In this document: in pieces, positions 13,565-21,741 of the stretch
Position numbering within the stretch: position 1 is the stretch's first letter
Layout of the letters: the number at the start of each line of letters is the position of its first letter
NCBI GenBank assembly: GCA_002729765.1
Contig: PBYV01000033.1
Location: forward strand, 1 to 33,578
Origin: Acidimicrobiaceae bacterium
Lineage (GTDB): Bacteria > Actinomycetota > Acidimicrobiia > Acidimicrobiales > MedAcidi-G1
Direction of reading: 5' to 3'
DNA: 33,578 nt
The notes under the pieces: model-generated
Databases searched by the model: none
The model's input: the letters and a program-made list of their open reading frames with translations, nothing else
What the model was told of the DNA's origin: nothing
Translations under genes and position numbers: made by a program

Positions 13565-14368
13565 CTAGTCGAGCAGATCGGGTTCATCGACCAATATCTT
13601 GTCGAATAAAGGTTGAGCGCTGAACCAACCGGAAAAGGCATTACCTACTTGATTATTGGTGATAGTTGCTGTTTCGTCATCTATAGGGTCAGTAGTTCCA
13701 GCAGCTTCTGCTAGAAGCTGCGCCTGGCAAGTTCTTTCCATGGTTACAAAAAGCCAAAGTGCTTCGTCAACAGTTTCTCCTAAAGTCAACAGTCCGTGAT
13801 TTTTAAGTATTGCTGCCTTGCAGTGCCCGAGAGATGCAGCGATTCTTTTACCTTCAAGTGGGTCTAGTACCACTCCTGTGTAATCATCAAACAAAACGTG
13901 GTTGTTGTAGAATATGCAACTATCTTGCGTCAAAGGGTCCAGGGTTTTTCCTAGTGATGAGAATGCCTTCCCGAAAATAGAATGAGAATGAGCAGCTGCG
14001 ACAATCTCAGGTCTTTCTATGTGAATGCCGGCATGAATGGCGAATGCTGCCTGATTGACGGCGTAATCTCCTTCAATTACATCGCCGTTATGGCTAACTA
14101 AAAGTAGGTCGGAAACTGAAATGTGGCTGAAATTCATTCCAAACGGATTAACCCAAAAACACTCTGTTTCTTCTGGATCCCTTGCCGTTATATGTCCGGC
14201 TACACCTTCGCTGAAGCCGTAACGTCCGAAAATTCTAAAAGCTGCCGCTAGGCGTTCTTTTCTGTATTGTCTTTCGTCTTCAAGGTTTTCAAAAGTAGGC
14301 ATTTCGTACATTAGAGGCAGGTCTGATTGAAATCGCTGCGTAGCCTCCACGTTTTTATCGTTATTCAT
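13565..14368 (-). CDS. Class II aldolase/adducin family protein
   Basis: A 267-residue cytoplasmic protein with the class II aldolase/adducin fold. Probable zinc ligands are His127 and His129 (AAAHSHS) and His191 (KNHGLLTLG). The segments GHITARDPEETECFWVNPFG and TQDSCIFYNNH are typical of the adducin-like bacterial branch. By-eye alignment to fuculose-phosphate aldolase places an alanine (about Ala108) where the catalytic glutamate would be, so true aldolase activity is doubtful and substrate is unknown. The start has an excellent Shine-Dalgarno (GGAGGTG) before the ATG. It lies 41 nt downstream of aroC on the same strand and may share its transcript. Confidence 0.85.
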   Translation of the reverse strand: MNNDKNVEATQRFQSDLPLMYEMPTFENLEDERQYRKERLAAAFRIFGRYGFSEGVAGHITARDPEETECFWVNPFGMNFSHISVSDLLLVSHNGDVIEGDYAVNQAAFAIHAGIHIERPEIVAAAHSHSIFGKAFSSLGKTLDPLTQDSCIFYNNHVLFDDYTGVVLDPLEGKRIAASLGHCKAAILKNHGLLTLGETVDEALWLFVTMERTCQAQLLAEAAGTTDPIDDETATITNNQVGNAFSGWFSAQPLFDKILVDEPDLLD

Positions 14369-14409
14369 TTCGCACCTCCTTCTTTAGTTTAACTGAGTAA
14401 GAAAAATTC

Positions 14410-15498
14410 TCATTTGTCGGCAATTCGTACAGATTGATTTCTTAGCCAGTGGTCAGCGAGTACAAGAAGAGTCATGGCTTCGACCATGGGCACAGCCCGC
14501 GGCAGAACACATGGGTCATGCCTGCCCTTAGCTTCGAGAGTTACAGGATTGTTACTGTTATCGACTGTTTCTTGAGGGGTTGAAATTGTTGCAGTAGGTT
14601 TGAATGCTACGCGAAATAGAATTTCAGAACCATTCGTAATTCCACCCTGGACACCACCTGAATAGTTAGAAGTGGTAACTGGCATGGAGTCACCAGGTTC
14701 AAACTGATCGTTATGCTCACTGCCTGTCATTTCCACTGAGGAGAATCCGCTTCCTATATCAAAACCCTTTGAAGCAGGTAACGAAAGCATTGCCTTAGCA
14801 AGATCTGCTTCGACCCGATCGAAAACAGGAACTCCAAGACCCGCAGGAACACCCCTTACCAGACAAGTAACAATACCTCCGAGAGAGTCACCATTTTTTC
14901 GTGCTTCTGTGATTGCAGAAATCATTGCCTCTGAAGCATCACGATCAGGGCAACGGGTAATTTCTGACTCAATCTCATCAAAATTGACATTCTCGGTCCG
15001 TACGTCTGCTTTTATATCATGAATTTGTGAAACCCAAGCGAGAACTTCGATGTCAGTAGATTCGTTTAAAAGTACTCTAGCTACAGCACCAGCTGCCACT
15101 CTTCCTATTGTTTCGCGGGCGCTGGAACGTCCTCCACCTTGCCAGTTCCGTATGCCGTATTTGGTTTCATAAGTAAAGTCAGCGTGTGACGGCCTGTAAA
15201 CGTCTTTTAAATGGTCGTATGCGTCAGGTTTCGCATCTTCATTTCTGACCAGAATTGCGATAGGGGTTCCAAGAGTTTTACCTTCGAACACGCCAGAAAG
15301 TATTTCTGCAGTGTCTGATTCATCTCGTTGAGTTGTGATTTTGCTCTGCCCTGGACGTCTCCGATCGAGGTCGCGTTGAATGTCAGCTTCTTTCAAAGAA
15401 AGCAAAGAAGGGCAACCATCAATAACTACGCCGACACCTCCTCCATGGCTTTCACCCCACGTGGATATTTTAAATAAAGAACCGAAAGTGTTTCCCAT
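14410..15498 (-). CDS. aroC: Chorismate synthase
   Basis: Flavin-dependent cytoplasmic enzyme converting 5-enolpyruvylshikimate 3-phosphate to chorismate, the last step of the shikimate pathway. Family landmarks are complete: [21 protein letters not shown] at the N-terminus, [55 protein letters not shown] and the C-terminal [19 protein letters not shown] start at the ATG at 15498, where family homology (MxGNTFG) begins, giving 362 residues, the usual length. In-frame ATGs at 15510 and 15540 add short non-homologous tails. No Shine-Dalgarno precedes 15498, but TATGAT lies seven bases upstream, suggesting a leaderless message. No other aro gene is in the window. Confidence 0.95.
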   Translation of the reverse strand: MGNTFGSLFKISTWGESHGGGVGVVIDGCPSLLSLKEADIQRDLDRRRPGQSKITTQRDESDTAEILSGVFEGKTLGTPIAILVRNEDAKPDAYDHLKDVYRPSHADFTYETKYGIRNWQGGGRSSARETIGRVAAGAVARVLLNESTDIEVLAWVSQIHDIKADVRTENVNFDEIESEITRCPDRDASEAMISAITEARKNGDSLGGIVTCLVRGVPAGLGVPVFDRVEADLAKAMLSLPASKGFDIGSGFSSVEMTGSEHNDQFEPGDSMPVTTSNYSGGVQGGITNGSEILFRVAFKPTATISTPQETVDNSNNPVTLEAKGRHDPCVLPRAVPMVEAMTLLVLADHWLRNQSVRIADK

Positions 15499-15505
15499 TA
15501 CATAG

Positions 15506-15511
15506 ATCATA
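15506..15511 (-). promoter_or_regulatory. Candidate -10 box for a leaderless aroC transcript
   Basis: On the minus strand TATGAT (five of six consensus bases) lies seven bases before the ATG that starts aroC homology. It lies within the 67-nt gap shared with the divergent acyl-CoA ligase gene. No good -35 is visible. Confidence 0.42.
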
Positions 15512-15553
15512 GAGGGCTTTAGGGTCACGCTAGGTCTCATTAAATGAGTGCGA

Positions 15554-15559
15554 TAACCT
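15554..15559 (+). promoter_or_regulatory. Candidate -10 box for a leaderless acyl-CoA ligase transcript
   Basis: TAACCT stands six bases before the GTG start at 15566 with no Shine-Dalgarno between. The same hexamer is the -10 of the proposed promoter at 12606-12634. The -35 region is poor. Confidence 0.4.
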
Positions 15560-15565
15560 CAAAGT

Positions 15566-17188
15566 GTGTCTGGAACCTATGTAAATTTAAATATTGCTAC
15601 CGCATGGGAAGCAATAAGTGACCAAATAGGGGATCTAACGGCGATCTCGACTAGCGAAAACTCAGAATCTTGGGAAGAATTTGAAAACCGCTCAGCATCT
15701 CTAGCTAAAACTTTTTCCGAAAAAGGCTTGAAACGCGATTCAAAAGTTGCTTTTTACTGCTACAACGGACCGGAATATCTAGAAGGTCAATTCGCTGCTT
15801 TTAAAATTAGGGCGATCCCCGCAAACGTTAATTATCGGTACTTGGATGAAGAATTGGCTTACATTCTAAATAATGCTGACGCTGAGGCGATCCTATTTGA
15901 CTCAAGTTTGACTGAACGAGTTGATTCTGTTCGTTCAAGATGCCCTAAATTAAAAGTTTTTGTAAGAATTGGCGGAGGTTCTTCCGAAGATTGGATTACG
16001 GACTACGAAGAAGCTGTAAATAACGACACTCTTCCTCGTATTGAAAGATCAGGCGATGATCTATGGTTTCTTTATACAGGAGGCACAACCGGCAGTCCGA
16101 AAGCTGTTATGTGGTCGCATGCTGGGCTTCTTGGAGGAATGGCAGAAACCTTTCGTTCTCTTGGAGAGAAAATCCCGGAAAATTCTGAAGAAGCGGCCAG
16201 CATTGCGAAAAGAGTGACAAGCGAAGGAAAAGAGATAAGACAACTTTGTGCCGCACCATTAATGCACGGAACATCAAGCCTGACTGCTCTGAGTACCCAT
16301 ACACACGGAGGTCTAGTGTCCACCCTTTCTTCGAGAACATTTGACCCTAGAGAACTTTGGGAAATGGTAGAAAAGTGCAAAATAACAATGCTTACAATTG
16401 TCGGCGACGCATTTGCTCGACCCATGATTGAAGAACTTGAGAACTCGTTCACAAACGACATTGCTTGGGATATTACCTCTCTGCGCTTAGTGATGTCTTC
16501 AGGTGTAATGTTTAGTGCTCCTTTGAAAGAACGTCTTCTAGATCTTCATAGTTGTACCATTTTGGATGCTTTGGGCTCCAGCGAAGGAACTGGAATGGGT
16601 AAGCAGGTGACCTCGCGAAGAAGAAAAGATACTGGCACCGCCAGATTTTTTCTTGGAGAACACACAAGAGTTCTTACCGAGAATGGTGAGGAAGTCAAAC
16701 CTGGATCAAATATGACTGGAAAACTAGCACTCGGTTACCCACTACCAGTTGGGTATTACAAAGATCCGGAAAAAACAGAAGCAACATTCCCAACCATTAA
16801 TGGTCGAAGATGGTCTATACCTGGTGACTGGGCATCAGTTGAGAAGGACGGTTCCATCACACTTCTAGGTAGGGGCTCAGAGTGCATAAACACAGGCGGT
16901 GAGAAAGTTTTCCCTGAGGAAGTTGAAGAAGCTTTGAAAATCAATCCATTAGTTGTTGATTGCAACGTAGTGGGTATCTCTGATGAACGCTGGGGGCAAG
17001 CAGTGACAGCAGTCGTAGAAATAAAGACAGGTGCAACACTTGAAGAAGCAGAGCTTTTAACTGAGGTAAAAGAACGTTTGGCTGGTTATAAGGTCCCAAA
17101 AAGTGTGATTTTTGTTGAAAAACTAAAGCGTGGACCCAATGGAAAGGCTGATTACAGATGGGCACGTGACATAGCCGAGTCTCCATAG
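15566..17188 (+). CDS. AMP-forming acyl-CoA synthetase (FadD-like)
   Basis: A 540-residue adenylate-forming ligase that activates a carboxylic acid to acyl-AMP and then acyl-CoA. The P-loop-like motif LYTGGTTGSPKAVMWSH is at about 169-185. Further adenylation motifs are GSSEGTGMG, the WSIPGDWASVEKDGSITLLGRGSECINTGGEKVFPEEVE hinge-proximal stretch (A7-A8, read in pieces) and the C-terminal lysine region GPNGKADYRWAR. The catalytic Lys equivalent is in PNGK. Similarity in style is to mycobacterial FadD enzymes for sterol side chains or medium chains, but the substrate cannot be read from sequence. GTG is the start. It is divergent from aroC; its stop is one base from the stop of the convergent SDR gene. 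Confidence 0.9.
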   Translation: MSGTYVNLNIATAWEAISDQIGDLTAISTSENSESWEEFENRSASLAKTFSEKGLKRDSKVAFYCYNGPEYLEGQFAAFKIRAIPANVNYRYLDEELAYILNNADAEAILFDSSLTERVDSVRSRCPKLKVFVRIGGGSSEDWITDYEEAVNNDTLPRIERSGDDLWFLYTGGTTGSPKAVMWSHAGLLGGMAETFRSLGEKIPENSEEAASIAKRVTSEGKEIRQLCAAPLMHGTSSLTALSTHTHGGLVSTLSSRTFDPRELWEMVEKCKITMLTIVGDAFARPMIEELENSFTNDIAWDITSLRLVMSSGVMFSAPLKERLLDLHSCTILDALGSSEGTGMGKQVTSRRRKDTGTARFFLGEHTRVLTENGEEVKPGSNMTGKLALGYPLPVGYYKDPEKTEATFPTINGRRWSIPGDWASVEKDGSITLLGRGSECINTGGEKVFPEEVEEALKINPLVVDCNVVGISDERWGQAVTAVVEIKTGATLEEAELLTEVKERLAGYKVPKSVIFVEKLKRGPNGKADYRWARDIAESP

Positions 17189-17189
17189 G

Positions 17190-18050
17190 TTAGATATCTA
17201 TAAGAGGTGGTGAAGGCCATGGTAATTCGTCACCATTTACTATTGAAGAATGCCGCGATTTAATACCTTCTAGATGCTGACCGTCAGTGAAAATCCAGAA
17301 CCTGTCATCTAAAATCGCTTGATGAACTAGTTCTGCTACTTCAGATGGTTCCTTAGCGTTACTGCTTATCCATTCCATGAAAGCTTCTCTTTGAAGAAGT
17401 TCTTCTTCAGTCAACTCATCCAGTGACTTGTTGAGGAGATTCTCTGGGCGATTTCTTTCTGAATTCCAAATATTTGTTGATACAAATCCCGGGCAGAGGC
17501 AACTGACACCCACACCGGAGTTTTCGGTTAGTAATTCTTGCCGCAAGGTCTCCGCTATTGACACGGCAGCAAACTTTGTTGCACTGTAGGGGCCAAGATT
17601 GGGAACAGAGACATGACCAGCGATTGAGGCAGTTATGACAATATGCCCCTCATTCATCTCTCTTATTGCTGGAAGAAATGTATGCAAGCCATTTATTATG
17701 CCCCATAGATTCACGCCCACGACCCATTCCCAGTCGCTTATCGTTGCTTCTGACAAAGGAGAACCAAATCCGACACCGGCATTAAGGCAAACTACTTTAG
17801 GGTTGCTAAATGTTTCTTCAACTTGGTTTTTCATTTCCTCTACAGAAGCCATATCGCTTACGTCGCAATAAACACCCATTGCTTCAAAGCCGAGTTCTTT
17901 AAGTTCAGCTACTGCTTCTTCAAGGACAGGAATTTCAATATCAGCTAGAACTACTTTCATTCCCGCCTCAGCGAGACGTTTTCCTATCGATAAACCTATT
18001 CCAGAAGCGCCACCAGTTATAAGTGCGGTTTCTCCATTCAGCTCTTTCAT
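17190..18050 (-). CDS. Short-chain dehydrogenase/reductase (end of acyl-CoA dehydrogenase operon)
   Basis: A 286-residue classical SDR, an NAD(P)-dependent oxidoreductase of alcohols or ketones. The cofactor motif is TGGASGIG (12-19), followed by Asp37 after the second strand (VLADIE), which favours NAD(H). The NAG motif is at 90-92, catalytic Ser142 in TASIAG, and Tyr155-x3-Lys159 in YSATK. A C-terminal extension of about 40 residues (after WISSNAKEPSEVAELV) is longer than usual. The start overlaps the mycothione reductase stop by 4 nt, so it is translationally coupled and is the last gene of the minus-strand run that begins with the acyl-CoA dehydrogenases. A role on a beta-hydroxy or alcohol intermediate is inferred from that context. 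Confidence 0.9.
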   Translation of the reverse strand: MKELNGETALITGGASGIGLSIGKRLAEAGMKVVLADIEIPVLEEAVAELKELGFEAMGVYCDVSDMASVEEMKNQVEETFSNPKVVCLNAGVGFGSPLSEATISDWEWVVGVNLWGIINGLHTFLPAIREMNEGHIVITASIAGHVSVPNLGPYSATKFAAVSIAETLRQELLTENSGVGVSCLCPGFVSTNIWNSERNRPENLLNKSLDELTEEELLQREAFMEWISSNAKEPSEVAELVHQAILDDRFWIFTDGQHLEGIKSRHSSIVNGDELPWPSPPLIDI

Positions 18051-19420
18051 ACCTTTTCCTGTTCTTTTTCGTTTTTAAACCCTAATAGCGCCTGTTCAAT
18101 AACTTCAGTTAAAGCTGGATGTACATAAAGTTGGTTGCGAGCCAATTCATCAACTGTCATAGAGATGCTCATAGCAGTCACTAGTTGCTGAATAAGAGTA
18201 GAGGCCTGATAGCCAATGATATGAGCGCCGAGTAGAAGGCGAGTAGAGGGATCAATTAGCAATTTCACAAAACCCTGCTCATCCTCCATGGCCCATCCAA
18301 ATGCGGTATCGGAGTACTCTCTGATGGATTTCAAATAGGGGACTCCACTATTGAGAAGATCATCTTCAGTGAAACCTACGGTAGCGATTTGTGGATTTCC
18401 GAAAACTGCTTTAGGGATCACAGAGCGATCGATTTTTAGCAAATTTTCCGGATTCAACAAGTTGTGAGAAATTATTCTCGCTTCGGCATTAGCAGTGTGT
18501 TTTAGTTGAAGAGGATTTGTGACATCACCCAAAGCCCAAACCCCAGGAGCGGAAGTGCGTAGGTGCTCATCGGTTATGACATAACCGGCTTCATCACAGT
18601 CAATTCCACCTTTTTCAGGTTCTAAAAAACCGGTATTAGGGGCACGGCCAGTTGCTATTAAAAGTTCATCAGCTTCAATTTCAGTTCCTTTTTTCAAATT
18701 AATGAGAAATTTTCCTGTGTGTGAAACTTGCTCTATTTCCTCAGAAAGGCAAATGGTAAACTTGTCTTTGTAGATTTTTGTTATCCGTTCACGTATAGAA
18801 GAGTCAGCTTCACGTAGGAGTTCGTCACCACGCAGGATCATTGTCACTTCAGAGCCGAAAGATCCAAAAATATGCGCCATTTCGATTGCGATAAAACCTC
18901 CACCTACAATGACAATATGATCAGGTAATGAATTGATTCTCATTATGGAATCAGAAGTATGAAATGGTGTTTCGTTTAATCCTGAGAATTGTGGGATAAC
19001 AGGAATGGCACCTGCCGCTATGACAATTTGATCAGATGAAACTACTTCTTTGCCCACAGTGACAGTGTTGTCTGAGGTGAACGCAGCTTTGTCTCTATAA
19101 ACGGTCACATTTTCAAGACCTTCACGGTAATTGAGACCTGCTTCGGCGATCGGATCTATCCTTCCAAAAATTCGCCTTTGGATTCCCTCCCAGTCAACAC
19201 CGGAGAATGAAGAGTTGACGCCTAGTTTATTTGCCGTTTGAGCGTTAAGCGAAAGGTCTGCTGCGTAAACGAGCATTTTTGAAGGAATGCATCCACGATT
19301 CATGCATGTTCCACCAAATTCAGCCGGCTCTGCTATCGCTATATCAAGGTGGTCGTGTTCAGATCCGATAATAGTATTGCCTGATCCTGCTCCAATTATT
19401 AACAGATCGTGATGAGACAT
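18047..19420 (-). CDS. mtr: Mycothione reductase
   Basis: FAD-dependent NADPH disulfide oxidoreductase that recycles mycothiol disulfide in the actinobacterial thiol redox system. The 457-residue protein begins with the FAD motif IIGAGSGN (8-15) and has the redox-active pair Cys39/Cys44 in FGGTCMNRGCIPSKM. The stretch KMLVYAADL and the FGRIDPIAEAG segment match M. tuberculosis Mtr closely and distinguish it from lipoamide dehydrogenase. The NAD(P) motif is VIVGGGFIAIEMA, the second FAD motif VWALGDVTNP, and the C-terminal HPALTE supplies the His434/Glu439 dyad. It lies 3 nt after an acyl-CoA dehydrogenase gene and overlaps the SDR gene by 4 nt, an unusual setting for a detoxification enzyme. 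Confidence 0.88.
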   Translation of the reverse strand: MSHHDLLIIGAGSGNTIIGSEHDHLDIAIAEPAEFGGTCMNRGCIPSKMLVYAADLSLNAQTANKLGVNSSFSGVDWEGIQRRIFGRIDPIAEAGLNYREGLENVTVYRDKAAFTSDNTVTVGKEVVSSDQIVIAAGAIPVIPQFSGLNETPFHTSDSIMRINSLPDHIVIVGGGFIAIEMAHIFGSFGSEVTMILRGDELLREADSSIRERITKIYKDKFTICLSEEIEQVSHTGKFLINLKKGTEIEADELLIATGRAPNTGFLEPEKGGIDCDEAGYVITDEHLRTSAPGVWALGDVTNPLQLKHTANAEARIISHNLLNPENLLKIDRSVIPKAVFGNPQIATVGFTEDDLLNSGVPYLKSIREYSDTAFGWAMEDEQGFVKLLIDPSTRLLLGAHIIGYQASTLIQQLVTAMSISMTVDELARNQLYVHPALTEVIEQALLGFKNEKEQEKV

Positions 19421-19423
19421 ATT

Positions 19424-20503
19424 TTAACTTGAAGCCAAAAGGCAACCTAGGGAACGTAAAGTCTGAGTTCCTGCCCCCAAAGACGTCGTGATGTGTTTAT
19501 TCCAGAGCGTGTAACGATAGAGGGGGTAATCTTTTGAAACTCCCATTCCACCATGGCAGTGTTGTGTAGCGTGTGCGATTTCTGTGGCGCGTTCTGAAGC
19601 CCACCATTTAGCTATCAGAGCATCCTCGAGGGCATCGAGGTCTGCACTAAGTCGCCATGCAGCTGAAAATGTTGTCAGTCTAATACCACCGACATTTATG
19701 AATTGGTCTGCCAAGCGTTGAGTTACGGCTTGAAAAGTTGCAAGTGGTCGTCCGAATTGTTCTCTTTCGCTTGTGTAGGAGGCGGTCATTTTAAGTGCTG
19801 TTTCAGTTACTCCTAACTGCAGAGCACAAAGACTTACGAGCAAAATCTGGAAGAGCCAAGCAACACCTTCCTCACCAGTGAGTTTTTCAGCCGGTGTTTC
19901 ATTGAAGGACAACTCCCAGAGTGGTTCACCTCGGGTTGAGTCGCTTGATTGCATATTGATACTCGGATCTTTAAGGTCCACTATGCAAATAGCAGGTTTA
20001 TTATCGGTCATCACGGTTACTAGAGCTGAGTCTGCAAGATTTGCATATTCGACCACGATTTTCTTACCGTTTATGACTCCGTTTTCATAAGAGGCGCCCG
20101 GTTCCATGAATTGGTCATTTAACAACTCTTGTGCTGCAAAGGTTAATAGTTTTGAGCCGTTCACAACTTCAGGTAGTAAAGAGTTTCTCTGTTCGTCGGT
20201 GCCGAATCTGTCTACTGTCATTGCGGAAAGCAAAGTTGGTAGCAGTGGAATAGGAGCTACATGTTGTCCCTGTGCACGAAGTAGACATACAAGTGCAATG
20301 ATGTCCAAGCCAGCCCCTCCGACATCTTCTTTAAGCGTCGCTCCTGTTAATCCAGATGAAACAAATTTTTCCCAGAGCTCTCTATCAAACCATTCTTGAG
20401 ACTCTTCGATTTTTTTTAGAACTTCTATATTGAGATGATCGCCAAGAATACGCGTAGCTAATTCTGCGATTTCATCATGTTCTTCAGTGAGATCAAAGTT
20501 CAT
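19424..20503 (-). CDS. Acyl-CoA dehydrogenase, FadE27/29-like subunit
   Basis: A 359-residue acyl-CoA dehydrogenase-fold flavoprotein. The N-terminal helical domain (LTEEHDEIAELATRIL), a middle beta domain, and a C-terminal helical domain with SEREQFGRPLATFQAVTQRLAD are recognisable. The C-terminus has the HCHGGMGVSKDYPLYRY stretch, seen in the smaller subunits of mycobacterial FadE heterotetramers (FadE27, FadE29), and lacks the GGTNEIQ motif near the end. Its start is 10 nt after the stop of the 394-residue dehydrogenase. I infer that the two form an alpha2-beta2 enzyme, in which one subunit may lack a full active site. ATG has GAGG upstream. Substrate unknown; branched or sterol-derived acyl-CoA is plausible. 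Confidence 0.87.
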   Translation of the reverse strand: MNFDLTEEHDEIAELATRILGDHLNIEVLKKIEESQEWFDRELWEKFVSSGLTGATLKEDVGGAGLDIIALVCLLRAQGQHVAPIPLLPTLLSAMTVDRFGTDEQRNSLLPEVVNGSKLLTFAAQELLNDQFMEPGASYENGVINGKKIVVEYANLADSALVTVMTDNKPAICIVDLKDPSINMQSSDSTRGEPLWELSFNETPAEKLTGEEGVAWLFQILLVSLCALQLGVTETALKMTASYTSEREQFGRPLATFQAVTQRLADQFINVGGIRLTTFSAAWRLSADLDALEDALIAKWWASERATEIAHATQHCHGGMGVSKDYPLYRYTLWNKHITTSLGAGTQTLRSLGCLLASS

Positions 20504-20513
20504 TTTTCAAACC

Positions 20514-21698
20514 TCATCTCCGTCTTTTTTCTCTCGGTAAACCGAGTCCGGCCATTCCAATTATGTCTCTTTGTATTTCGTTCGTTCCTCCACCAAAAGT
20601 TAGAACCCAAACGGACCGGTATCCATTTTCTATTTGCGACGCTAGATCTAAGCCGGAATCACCTTCTATCAAGTGACCCGTAGCTCCAATAACTTCAGTG
20701 AGTTGTGTATAAATACGGTGCATGGATTCCGAGCCGTGAACTTTTATCGCTGATGCATCTGCAGGACTCATTTTTCCATTGGTATTTGCATAGGCAACCT
20801 CCCAGTTGAGAAGATCGAGGTATCGTACGAGAGAACGACATTCAGCGAGTTTCATCTGAACCCATTCCTGATCAATAACTCTTCTTCCATCTGGCAGTAA
20901 ATTTTCACTAGCCCAGTCGATTGCATCTCTTACAAGTCGCACCATTCGACCAGCTGCAAAAAGTGAAACTCGCTCATGGTTCAGTTGACTGGTAATCAAA
21001 TTCCAGCCCCCGTTGATCTCTCCAATTCGCATACTGTCAGAAACTCTGACGTTGTCATAGAAAGTGGCTGTTGTATCAGCGGCGCCGAAAGTTTCAAAAG
21101 GTTGTATGGAAAACCCGGGATCTTTTGTGTCAACTAAGAAAAGAGTGATCCCTTTATGACCCGGAGCTTCAGTGTCGGTTCGAGCGGCGAGCCAGATGTA
21201 GTCCGCATTATACGCAAGACTTGTATAGAGCTTTTGACCATTAATGATCCAGTCATCCCCATCTCTGATCGCTCGTGTTTTTAGAGAAGCAAGATCGGTT
21301 CCGGCTTCTGGTTCGGAGTAACCAATTGAAAAGTGAACTTCTCCAGCTAGGACTTTTTTAAGAAAGAAATCTTTCTGTTCCTGAGTTCCGAATTCTCTAA
21401 TAGTTGGACCCACTGTGTTAGTTGTTAGGAAAGGTATCGGACACCATGCTGCTTGAGACTCGTTGAAAAATATGTATTGCTCGATTGGTGTGAACCCTTT
21501 TCCACCATGTTCGACCGGCCACCCAACGCCCAGCCAACCGTCTCGCCCTATTTTTTTGATCAGATCTTTGTAAGGCTTATTTTCCGCAAAGTCAGCACTT
21601 TTTACTTCAGCTCTGATTTCTGGGGTCATCAAGTCACTGAAATAAGATTTCAGTTCTTTGCGAAGTGATTCTTGTTCTTCAGTTAAATCGATAAACAT
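20514..21698 (-). CDS. Acyl-CoA dehydrogenase, FadE26/28-like subunit
   Basis: A 394-residue acyl-CoA dehydrogenase that introduces a 2,3 double bond into an acyl-CoA, passing electrons from FAD to an electron-transfer flavoprotein. N-terminal FIDLTEEQESLRKELKSYF, the middle-domain FAD motif SIGYSEPEAGTDLASLKTRA and GQKLYTSLAYNADYIWLAART, and the C-terminal FGGGTNEIQRDIIGMAGLGLPRE are textbook. These features, especially WPVEHGGKGFTPIEQYIF and the NEIQRDIIG ending, look most like FadE26/FadE28 of mycobacterial steroid degradation. The gene sits between two other dehydrogenases and has GAAAGG before its ATG. No cholesterol ring-degradation gene is in the window, so a sterol role is only a possibility. 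Confidence 0.9.
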   Translation of the reverse strand: MFIDLTEEQESLRKELKSYFSDLMTPEIRAEVKSADFAENKPYKDLIKKIGRDGWLGVGWPVEHGGKGFTPIEQYIFFNESQAAWCPIPFLTTNTVGPTIREFGTQEQKDFFLKKVLAGEVHFSIGYSEPEAGTDLASLKTRAIRDGDDWIINGQKLYTSLAYNADYIWLAARTDTEAPGHKGITLFLVDTKDPGFSIQPFETFGAADTTATFYDNVRVSDSMRIGEINGGWNLITSQLNHERVSLFAAGRMVRLVRDAIDWASENLLPDGRRVIDQEWVQMKLAECRSLVRYLDLLNWEVAYANTNGKMSPADASAIKVHGSESMHRIYTQLTEVIGATGHLIEGDSGLDLASQIENGYRSVWVLTFGGGTNEIQRDIIGMAGLGLPREKRRR

Positions 21699-21741
21699 TT
21701 AAACCTTTCAAATTAAATGCCGGTATGTATGCAACGAAAAG

